The position numbers and the translations under genes were made by a program. Positions 1 through 6,812 of a stretch of DNA of 15,165 nt are shown piece after piece. A model generated the notes under the pieces. It did not search any database. It had not been told where the DNA came from and saw only the letters and a program-made list of their open reading frames with translations. The DNA lies in contig JAJRAX010000199.1 of assembly GCA_028679775.1 (NCBI GenBank), positions 1 to 15,165 of the forward strand, given 5' to 3'. The stretch's first letter is position 1, and the number at the start of each line of letters is the position of its first letter. Source of the DNA: Methanothrix sp. GTDB lineage: Archaea; Halobacteriota; Methanosarcinia; Methanotrichales; Methanotrichaceae.

Positions 1-1692
1 TCATCTCCTGTTGAAGGCTGGATATTCCTTTATCTCGCCAAAAAGAACTCTTGACAGGAGTCTGGCTTGCACCTCCAATATCCGCCTGTAGCTTACAGTG
101 TAACCGAAGAGCGGATGAGCGATCTCGGCATCCATGCGCAGCTCATAACCTGCGATCACCTTCTTCTTGGCCTTGGATGTCAGGGATATACCAATCCCGG
201 TCTGGATAAAGTCCTTATCTGAAAGCTCTCTTTTATTGAACAGAGATAGCATCACGGTATCTGCGATAACGGGCCGAAACTCCTCCATCATATCCAAAGC
301 AAGAGCTGGCCGACCATACCTTGGCCGATGGTAGAATCCGAGATATGGATCGAAGCCGACCGCCAGCAAAGTCACGAACATCTCCTTGGCCAGCACGGCG
401 TAGAGATAAGAGAGCACAGCGTTCACCGGATCTTTTGGCGGCCTTCGGTTCCTGTTCTCGAATGAGAATTCGTTTTCACTTTTCAGCAAACCATTCAGTC
501 TTCCGAAATAGACCTCTGCAGCCGCTCCTTCGATCCCCAGAAGCTTCTCGGTGCTGGATGCGTTCTTTGCCTCCCTGGATAGCTTATCAAGCGTTTCGAG
601 CACCTGCTTGGGCTGCTCGGAGTCATTTCTTCTTATCTGCGTTCGGCAGTTCTTGATCTTTCCAGCTACAACGGCACAAGCGACGGATAACGATCTCTTG
701 CGATCCATTGCCCACTCGAACTGTTTCATGCGCAGCTCGACGTTTTTGTGGGTGTGGCCTGTGCTTATCCCCTGGAACCATCCGCCGCGAGTAAAATGTA
801 GCACTGGAATGCCGCGCTGCATCAGATCGATGACGGCAGGCGTTGAGATATCCACCCCGCCATATAAATTGACCTGCGAGATCTCTCGCAGCCTCGCCTC
901 CTTCACCTTGCCATCGTCTCTCGACCATATCTCCAGGATGTCGCCTTTCTTTCGAACCGTGTGACCGTGGCCGATGACATAAACAGGCATGGCATCATCA
1001 CGAGAGGGGAGCAGCCTTCGGATCTTTCCCAATAGCCCCTTTTCCGAGCCGCCTTTTGCCTCCATCTCTTTGAGAAGGTTGACCTCATCGGGGAGACAAA
1101 TTCCGGCCAAAGAGCATCGATTGCACTTGGGACTATCCTGCAAAGGTGGCGGCATCTCCCGCTTCTCTGCGATTTTCCTCAAATCAGAGATCAGGTCTTT
1201 GGTCCTCTGCGTCAATGTCGTGTCAAAAGGGATTTGCACGCGCTTCTTGGAGCGGACGAAGTAGATAATGCCCTTGTCACATTGAAAGTCGTTCTCCTTC
1301 AAGACCAGGCCCTGGGCGCAGAGCTGAACGCGATCCGGTTCGTATGCTCCTCCTGGAATGTCGGGCGCTTCGCCTCTCTTGTAATCTACAGGCGTAACGC
1401 GTTCGCCGTCACCCTCCAGAAGATCTATCCTGCAGGTGATCCCAACCTTTGGGCCGGAGAGAAATAAGGATCGGGCATGAACGTTCTCAAATTCTTCTCT
1501 GGGAATTGAATCCTCTTTTGAGTCCACACGACGGTGCTGGAATCTGCCGTCCACAGTGTCCTCGCTGTCTACGAAGTCGCCATCTATCCACTCGACGTAG
1601 CAGAGCCGAGGGCAATAGGCAAACTCACTGAGCATGCGTGCAGGGATTAGATCCGGCACATCTGACTTTGATCCAGAATTCTCCGTCATCAT
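1..1692 (-). CDS. cas4-cas1: Cas4-Cas1 fusion protein (CRISPR adaptation)
   Basis: This 563-residue protein joins a Cas4 nuclease to a Cas1 integrase, which together trim and insert new spacers. The Cas4 part (about 1-230) shows the iron-sulfur cysteines C27 and C190/C193/C199, and RecB-type nuclease residues D90, D103-x-K105 and Q123. The Cas1 part begins near residue 235 (MPVYVIGHG) and keeps the metal ligands E388 (GIEG), H455 (FYHRPRYG) and D467 with E470/E471. Length and both active sites are complete. Such fusions are known mainly from type I-G (old I-U) and some type V systems, so this gene suggests I-G ancestry although the neighbouring effector is type III-like. The start is the first of two adjacent ATGs behind a G-rich ribosome site, with a TATA box on the same strand. 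The stop TGA at the window edge overlaps an ATG (ATGA), so a downstream gene, presumably cas2, probably begins at base 4 and leaves the window. Confidence 0.96.
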   Translation of the reverse strand: MMTENSGSKSDVPDLIPARMLSEFAYCPRLCYVEWIDGDFVDSEDTVDGRFQHRRVDSKEDSIPREEFENVHARSLFLSGPKVGITCRIDLLEGDGERVTPVDYKRGEAPDIPGGAYEPDRVQLCAQGLVLKENDFQCDKGIIYFVRSKKRVQIPFDTTLTQRTKDLISDLRKIAEKREMPPPLQDSPKCNRCSLAGICLPDEVNLLKEMEAKGGSEKGLLGKIRRLLPSRDDAMPVYVIGHGHTVRKKGDILEIWSRDDGKVKEARLREISQVNLYGGVDISTPAVIDLMQRGIPVLHFTRGGWFQGISTGHTHKNVELRMKQFEWAMDRKRSLSVACAVVAGKIKNCRTQIRRNDSEQPKQVLETLDKLSREAKNASSTEKLLGIEGAAAEVYFGRLNGLLKSENEFSFENRNRRPPKDPVNAVLSYLYAVLAKEMFVTLLAVGFDPYLGFYHRPRYGRPALALDMMEEFRPVIADTVMLSLFNKRELSDKDFIQTGIGISLTSKAKKKVIAGYELRMDAEIAHPLFGYTVSYRRILEVQARLLSRVLFGEIKEYPAFNRR

Positions 1693-1722
1693 GAACCCCC
1701 AGCTACGGTTATCCTCAAAAAG

Positions 1723-1729
1723 ATATATA
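1723..1729 (-). promoter_or_regulatory. TATA box for cas4-cas1
   Basis: Read on the minus strand, this is a TATATAT core preceded by AAAACC, about 31 bases upstream of the cas4-cas1 start. That spacing leaves a very short 5' leader. It is the best archaeal-type promoter match in the 304-base divergent gap. Confidence 0.5.
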
Positions 1730-1931
1730 GGTTTTCAAAGGAGGCTCAATATGAAGCATCCAGTTAATTTCATAAAATATCCTAATCGTTTCAGGCTTAT
1801 TTGACAGACTAAGATCGGACCAACCATTCATTAAAATAAGGCACTTGACGTCGAACAGAATAAAGCTGGATTTGCTCTTGGTTCATGAATTCTCGGTTGT
1901 CAACAGAAATAATCTTATTTGAAACCGAGGA

Positions 1932-1940
1932 TCATATATT
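1932..1940 (+). promoter_or_regulatory. TATA-like box for the DNA polymerase gene
   Basis: TCATATATT lies about 60 bases upstream of the GTG start. A transcript starting about 25 bases downstream (near 1960) would include the strong ribosome site GAGGGAGG (1979-1986), which sits 10 bases before the start codon. The rest of the gap 1693-1996 is AT-rich and shows no other gene-like signal except a 17-codon mini-ORF at 1751-1804. Confidence 0.4.
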
Positions 1941-1996
1941 GTGAGCTGCAAATCCGGAAAATTTAGCAAAGATCTGTTGAGGGAGGCATCTCATTA

Positions 1997-3763
1997 GTGA
2001 CCAAAGCCTTGCTTACTTCGTGGTCCTGCAAGCCGCGAAAAGAGTCTTCAACTCTCTATTTGCATTTAAGTATCGCCGGGAGCTCCCCGCCAAGGTCCGC
2101 AAAACTTAAAATCATTTCAATTGCAGGCGATTATGGCCAGGCGCTGCTGTCTCCGGAGCTGCTTCCCGAGATATTTCCTCTGCTTGAGTGCCCGGCATGC
2201 CGGGTGGTCGGTCATAATCTGCTGTCGGATCTCGGTGTGATCAGATTTGTTTCTGGTAGAAGACTGGTGCTGCCCAATCTCTGGGATACCATGCTGGCCT
2301 CGCAGCTTCTCAATAACGGACTTTCCTATCGGGGATCGTCTTTGCCATCAATATGCAGGGATCTTCTAGGGTGGCATTTTGACGATAGTCCTGAAGCATC
2401 AGGTCGGAAGGGTGAGCCATCAGCAAAGGAGATGGACTATGCCGCCAGGGCCTGCGCTATTTTGGAGAGAATACAGGCCAAACAGAAATCTCTCCTTAAG
2501 ATGCAAGGTTTGGAGAGAGTTGCCCAGGTGGAGTTCAAGGCTATTCCAGCATTGGTCGAGATCGAATACAATGGAATAGGTTTCGATTCGGACAAAGGTT
2601 TGAGGCTTTTGGAGAGCCTGGTCAAGGAGAGAGATCGGCTGGAAAGAGAGCTGCAGAGCTATGCAAAGTCCTGGAAAATCAAAGGATTCAATCCTCGCAA
2701 TCCTGCTCACGTGAAGAACGTGCTGCGGAGAAACGGATTCAACGTCGAGAGCACTTCCGCTGCGTGCCTGGAAAGAATACTATCAAAGAACCCTGATGAA
2801 CCATTCATAAATTCATTGCTCAAATACAGAGAGCTGCGGCAAAAGATAGGTTTCTTGAAGAACTGGACTGACTTTGCCAGAGAAGATCGCATTTATCCGA
2901 AGCTGGTGCAGCTGGGCGGCAGAAGTGGCCGAATTACCTGTTCCAGGCCCAACATTCAGCAGGTTCCCAGAGACCGCAGCTCGAAAGGTCTTTTTGTGGC
3001 ATCGCAGGGGATGTCTTTCGTTGAGGCGGACTTTTCCGCCATCGAGATGAGGATCATTGCCGTTCTCTCGGGTGATAAGGCCATGCAGAAGATCTTCAAG
3101 AAAGGTCTTGATCCTCATAAGCGGACGGCCCAGGCCATCTTCCAGAAGAATGAGATTTCAGATGAGGAGAGGCAGATAGCCAAGACTCTGAATTACGGGA
3201 CCATTTATGGAGGCGGGGCAAACATGATTCTCTCCAGGCTGCCGGACCTGACCGAGGATGATGCCAGGGATTTTTTATACAGATTTTATGATGCCTATCC
3301 CGATTTGAAGAGATGGCAACAGATGGTTTCAGAGGGCGCAAGGACGATCACAATTGACGGTGAGACGTACAAGATTTCCAGATCGGCTTTGGGACGCATC
3401 AGATATGTTGATCCACAGCACAGGAACGCTTTGATAAACACTCCCGTGCAGTCAACCGGCGCAGATCTCCAGAAGATTGCACTCGGCAGGCTTTACGAGA
3501 AGCTTGCTACACCCAAGTATATTGACTTTCGGCTCATAAATGCGGTCCATGATAGCATTCTGCTGGAAGTGCCGGATAAGAGGAAGGGCGAAGCCTCCAA
3601 GCTGCTGCAGGGCGTGATGGAGGAGGCTGGAAACGGGATACTAAAGGTGATACCTTGCTTGACGGATGTTAAGGTTGGAAAAGACTGGTCGTTTGACAGG
3701 GATCACCGAGGCCTTGGGGGTATCTTTTCCAATGTGGCTTCAATGCTTCGACGGGTCTTTTAA
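1997..3763 (+). CDS. polA: Family A DNA polymerase (Pol I-like) with degenerate 3'-5' exonuclease domain
   Basis: This 588-residue enzyme is a DNA-dependent DNA polymerase of the E. coli Pol I family, without the 5' nuclease domain. Polymerase motif A is DFSAIEMR (D345), motif B is RQIAKTLNYGTIYGGG (R392, K396, Y400, Y404), the next helix is NTPVQSTGADLQK, and motif C is VHDS (H518, D519), so synthesis should be intact. Y400 sits where E. coli Pol I has F762, as in T7 polymerase. The N-terminal exonuclease fold keeps VGHNLLSDLG (D78), but the ExoI DxE motif reads HLS and the ExoIII YxxxD reads YAARA, so proofreading is probably lost. The start is GTG with a strong ribosome site, and an in-frame stop lies just upstream at 1964. 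Most archaea use B- and D-family replicases, so this is likely an acquired gene. Its position divergent from cas4-cas1 suggests gap filling during spacer insertion, which is an inference. Confidence 0.93.
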   Translation: MTKALLTSWSCKPRKESSTLYLHLSIAGSSPPRSAKLKIISIAGDYGQALLSPELLPEIFPLLECPACRVVGHNLLSDLGVIRFVSGRRLVLPNLWDTMLASQLLNNGLSYRGSSLPSICRDLLGWHFDDSPEASGRKGEPSAKEMDYAARACAILERIQAKQKSLLKMQGLERVAQVEFKAIPALVEIEYNGIGFDSDKGLRLLESLVKERDRLERELQSYAKSWKIKGFNPRNPAHVKNVLRRNGFNVESTSAACLERILSKNPDEPFINSLLKYRELRQKIGFLKNWTDFAREDRIYPKLVQLGGRSGRITCSRPNIQQVPRDRSSKGLFVASQGMSFVEADFSAIEMRIIAVLSGDKAMQKIFKKGLDPHKRTAQAIFQKNEISDEERQIAKTLNYGTIYGGGANMILSRLPDLTEDDARDFLYRFYDAYPDLKRWQQMVSEGARTITIDGETYKISRSALGRIRYVDPQHRNALINTPVQSTGADLQKIALGRLYEKLATPKYIDFRLINAVHDSILLEVPDKRKGEASKLLQGVMEEAGNGILKVIPCLTDVKVGKDWSFDRDHRGLGGIFSNVASMLRRVF

Positions 3764-4251
3764 ACTCTGCAAGGAGACAGTAGGACTTACCGCTTGAGCC
3801 GTTATTAGCTGGACCAAATAGAAGATACTATCATCTCAAGGAACTATGTTTCCCCAGTGGGATAAGGAAAAGCAACGATCTATCTCAACTGAGTCTTTTT
3901 TATGCTACAAGCAAGCCCTTGTAGAGTATCTTCGAAGGTTATTAATAATCATATTATAGTAGTGATATTATAACGCTTGCATCTCTTGGACACTGTAGTC
4001 TTGGCGAAAGTACTTATCTTTGGACCATATTCTAACTTACGGAGGGCAAAGAGAATGCTGATCCGAGGATGGGTGAACGAATGTGATCCAAGTTTTATCC
4101 AATGATTCTCTTCGTTATTCTGCAGACCTATGCACTCTTCTTCGGATGATTTCAGTCATTATTATAAATATACTTAAACGGATGCTTTCAGAACTCGGTT
4201 GGTACAGGTCCAGGCCGATATCTGCGTCATTGACAAGGAGATTTGGCCCAG
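3764..4251. other. Gene-poor stretch between polymerase and Cas6-like gene
   Basis: No convincing protein gene is seen here. Visible elements are a six-T run at 3896-3901 that could end polA transcription, and a perfect 7-bp hairpin CTACAAG/CTTGTAG with a 6-base loop at 3905-3924. There are also two copies of ATATTATA (3951-3958 and 3965-3972), and a 16-codon ORF at 4055-4105 with a GGAGGG ribosome site that resembles nothing known. The AT-rich 3940-3975 part could be a promoter for that mini-ORF. I looked for a lost N-terminal (Cas5) half of Csb2 and did not find it. Confidence 0.5.
4162..4171 (+). promoter_or_regulatory. TATA box for the Cas6-like gene
   Basis: TTATAAATAT is a good archaeal TATA core. 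A transcript starting about 25 bases downstream, near 4195, would carry the ribosome site GGAG (4237-4240), 11 bases before the ATG at 4252. Its presence implies that the truncated csb2-like gene is expressed in its own right. Confidence 0.45.
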
Positions 4252-5082
4252 ATGACTGAGAAACCGACCGTGGCCCGGTTCGCTGTGGCTGGCCCCATCT
4301 CACCGAAGCTGACCGACGCCCTTCCGTTGGCTGAGAGGGTTCACCTGGCCCTGGTCCAGCTCTCCGATGGATCGAGCGTCTTCACAGGATGTGATAGCTC
4401 ACATAAGCCTCTGCAGGGCCACAGGCACGCACATATCTTCTGCGAGTCCAATGACTGTCTTGGTCGGGGAGCTCAGGGCGAGATTACCCATGTCACGGTA
4501 TATGCCCCAGTGGGCTTCGAGACTCTGGAAGAGAACGCACTGCAGGGCCTGAAGGCGATCTATTGTGGAAGCGAGCCGAGTGTCCAGTTAAGCCTACTGG
4601 GCATTGGGCACCCAGAGGATTTCGGGGGAATGGATCCTGGAAAAGGCCATTGTCCGCTGCTGGCCAGGTCGAGGTGCTGGATCTCACGCACGCCCTTTAT
4701 TCCTACAAGGCATCCGAAGGTTACGAGGGCGGAAGCGATCAAATGCGATGACACGGGACTGCAGATCGGGAGTCCGGAGCACGAGTTGCGCAGGCTGCTG
4801 AAGCTGGGCGGGTTCCCGGAGCCGGTACTGGTGGAGTCGGTGAATGGGACTTGGCTGGGTGAGCAAGAGGTGGCATGGGCAAGCTTCGTCTGTAGGAGGA
4901 GTAATGGCGAAGGTAGGCGTGCGGCTTACGATAGCGGCTACGGGTTTCGGATCGAGTTTGCGGAGGATGTGCTGGGACCGGTGGCGGTGGGGTATGGGGC
5001 GCATTTCGGGCTGGGAGAGTTTGGAGTTAATGAAACTGAAAACCGGGATAAGTCAAGTAGCATTTCAGGCAATGAAGGATGA
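4252..5082 (+). CDS. Stand-alone Cas6-like half of Csb2 (type I-G Cas5-Cas6 protein)
   Basis: This 276-residue protein matches the C-terminal half of Csb2 (GSU0054 family), the fused Cas5-Cas6 subunit of type I-G that cuts precursor crRNA. Landmarks are VARFAVAGPISP near the start, GHRHAH (56-61, candidate catalytic histidines), PLLARSRCWISRTPF leading into IPTRHPK (150-156), LQIGSPEHEL (160-169), GYGFRIEF and the terminal GYGAHFGLGEF (about 237-247). A full Csb2 is roughly 450-500 residues, and the Cas5 half is absent. The domain itself shows no internal frameshift. The last 29 residues look non-homologous. ATG 4252 is chosen over TTG 4243 because the TTG is only 2 bases after GGAG. No other Cas6 is in the window, so it is the natural candidate to process the nearby array (inference). 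It could instead be a decaying remnant of an I-G operon, but its own promoter and intact motifs argue against that. Confidence 0.82.
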   Translation: MTEKPTVARFAVAGPISPKLTDALPLAERVHLALVQLSDGSSVFTGCDSSHKPLQGHRHAHIFCESNDCLGRGAQGEITHVTVYAPVGFETLEENALQGLKAIYCGSEPSVQLSLLGIGHPEDFGGMDPGKGHCPLLARSRCWISRTPFIPTRHPKVTRAEAIKCDDTGLQIGSPEHELRRLLKLGGFPEPVLVESVNGTWLGEQEVAWASFVCRRSNGEGRRAAYDSGYGFRIEFAEDVLGPVAVGYGAHFGLGEFGVNETENRDKSSSISGNEG

Positions 5083-5130
5083 TATCATGCCGCAAAATAT
5101 TGTTAAGTGCAAAAAGTGGCCAAAAAATAT

Positions 5131-5141
5131 GAATTTATATT
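5131..5141 (+). promoter_or_regulatory. TATA-like box upstream of the cas10 operon
   Basis: GAATTTATATT follows an A-rich run (AAAAAATAT) in the 203-base gap between the Cas6-like gene and cas10. The transcript would start near 5165, leaving a 5' leader of about 120 bases. No other convincing promoter was seen between here and 12934, so the six following genes are probably one transcript. Confidence 0.4.
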
Positions 5142-5285
5142 TGCTATCGTTGAGCCCGACTTCAGCCAAAGTAGCAGCATCACAACCGCTGCCGGTGCAT
5201 TCATGCCAGGATGACTGTTGTTGTTCGCCGGAAAAAGCTGAACTTATTGGGACTTTGTCGTTTGTTCATGCAGGAGAAAATGCCT

Positions 5286-6812
5286 ATGCCCAAATACTAC
5301 ATCCATGCTGAAGCCTTCAATCTTAATCATGTGGTATACGACACGCACGATATCAGTACCATTCGCGGTGGTAGTTTCATACTGCTCGATGCCATTAAGT
5401 ACCTCCCAAAAAGGCTAGAGCGGCTCGAATCCATCGCAACTGCCGCAAGTAAGGGTGTATTTTCCTATGAGGACCCTGGTGACTTGGCAGCACAACGGAC
5501 AGGTATGGTGCAGCAGGTTCTTCGCAACCTGCATGATACCACCGGCGGTCACGCTTTCTTCTTGGTGGCCGTCGAAGAAGACATCCCAGATGATTTCACA
5601 ATGGTGCTCGATCGTTTGGAGGCGGAAGTCCGACGACAGCAATGGCGCATGCCCACTGTAGTCGTGCCGTCCTTCATTGCCACGGATCAAGAGTGCTATT
5701 TCGATGGCTGGCGACCGGGAGTGTATACAATTGAACCTAGAGCAACGGGTAACAAGATCAGCGAAGCAACCTACTACCGACGCCGACGTGGCCGCGAGCT
5801 CAAGCGCGCCTTGTTCCGAGAGTTGTTCGGAGGCGAGAGGTCTGAGGACGACCTATGCGCAAAGGATCTTGGTAGGTTGGCCGCCCACCCCGCCAAGGGA
5901 ATCCTAGATGGCAAGATCGCATTCATCCATGTCGACGGTAATAGCTTTGGCCGCATCCGCATGGCGAAGTGCATTAATCAACCCACACGCAAGGCGTTCG
6001 ATGAACTCATCCAAGGATGTCGGCTACATTTCCTTGCTAATCTGAGGGAGGCAGCATACGCTGAGCCCGATTTTTGCGTGCCTTCCAGCACCGGTAAGGA
6101 TGAGATGCGCCTAGAAGTGTTGCTGTGGGGCGGCGATGAGTTCGACCTAGTCGTGCCAGCGTGGAAGGGCCTGGAAGTGCTCGAACGCTTCTACCAGATT
6201 GTCGATGGCCTAACATTCGAAGGCGTGCCGATGACCCATCGCGCCGCGATAATCTTCTGCCACCACAATGCTCCGATCTTGCAGATTCGCAGGCTTGCAG
6301 ACAAATTGTTGGGCTTAACCAAGAAAAACATCACCAAGAAATTTAAATCAGCCCTTGCTACAGATCCCGCGATTTCCAGCCTTGCTTCGGAGGATCGCGC
6401 TCAGCAGATTGAATGGTTGTCGAACTCAAAGTACGGTAATGCAGCGCAGTATTTGGTCTTAGAGTCGTTCGACATGCTGCGTGGTTCGCTTGAACAGTTC
6501 CTCAAGCGCTACTACAACAAAGCCGACACCTGTGACATGCTGCTTTACGGCCACGAGATGTCGGAACTGCGAGACAATCTGCATACAATATGCGCAGCCG
6601 CGCCGAAAGGTCGCGTGGTCGAGGTAGCCCAGGCCATGAGCAAAGGCGATGTAGCAAGGGCGAATGAATTGCGTGAGCGCCTGACTGATTCAGTTGCACC
6701 AGACCAGCGGGATGCCGTGCTTGCAGCGATCAATGCTCTCACGAAAGGAAATAACGCTGGCTGGTATCTCCTGGCTGATCTCTGGGATTACGTGGAGGAG
6801 TGGAAGGCATGA
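5286..6812 (+). CDS. cas10: Compact Cas10 with GGDEF cyclase motif and no HD domain
   Basis: This 508-residue protein is the large subunit of a type III effector and a predicted nucleotide cyclase. The first palm starts at once with DTHDISTIRGGSFILLDA (19-36), the motif used by Cas10/Cmr2 (compare IRGASxLL). GGHAFFLVAV (87-96) and RMPTVVVPSF (121-130) complete that half. The second palm has IAFIHVDGNSFG (211-222, metal ligand D217), WGGDEFDLVV (281-290) and HHNAPILQIRRLADKLLG (326-343). The C-terminal 140 residues look helical. There is no N-terminal HD nuclease and no zinc-finger cysteines. Most active Cas10 proteins read GGDD, whereas this one keeps GGDEF as in diguanylate cyclases. Typical Cas10 proteins are 700-1000 residues. 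ATG 5286 is preferred because AGGAG ends 9 bases upstream; in-frame ATGs at 5211 and 5280 are less well placed. The stop overlaps the next start (ATGA). Cyclic oligonucleotide output is inferred from the intact motif. Confidence 0.88.
   Translation: MPKYYIHAEAFNLNHVVYDTHDISTIRGGSFILLDAIKYLPKRLERLESIATAASKGVFSYEDPGDLAAQRTGMVQQVLRNLHDTTGGHAFFLVAVEEDIPDDFTMVLDRLEAEVRRQQWRMPTVVVPSFIATDQECYFDGWRPGVYTIEPRATGNKISEATYYRRRRGRELKRALFRELFGGERSEDDLCAKDLGRLAAHPAKGILDGKIAFIHVDGNSFGRIRMAKCINQPTRKAFDELIQGCRLHFLANLREAAYAEPDFCVPSSTGKDEMRLEVLLWGGDEFDLVVPAWKGLEVLERFYQIVDGLTFEGVPMTHRAAIIFCHHNAPILQIRRLADKLLGLTKKNITKKFKSALATDPAISSLASEDRAQQIEWLSNSKYGNAAQYLVLESFDMLRGSLEQFLKRYYNKADTCDMLLYGHEMSELRDNLHTICAAAPKGRVVEVAQAMSKGDVARANELRERLTDSVAPDQRDAVLAAINALTKGNNAGWYLLADLWDYVEEWKA

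Noticed and set aside
4055..4105. Sixteen-codon ORF (MLIRGWVNECDPSFIQ) with a GGAGGG ribosome site, considered as the lost start of Csb2 or a small gene.
   Set aside because: It does not resemble Csb2 and is too short to support as a gene; it is noted only within the gene-poor stretch.
3764..4251. A tRNA or other structured RNA gene in the polymerase-Cas6 gap.
   Set aside because: No cloverleaf arms or T-loop sequence could be found; only one short hairpin is present.
4178..4255. A short frame ending in TGA that overlaps the Cas6-like ATG, suggesting an upstream coupled gene.
   Set aside because: The frame is open for only 25 codons after a stop at 4175 and has no recognisable start or family.
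5211..5285. A longer Cas10 starting at ATG 5211.
   Set aside because: The extra 25 residues resemble no Cas10 and lack a ribosome site, while ATG 5286 has AGGAG at good spacing and the palm fold begins directly after it.
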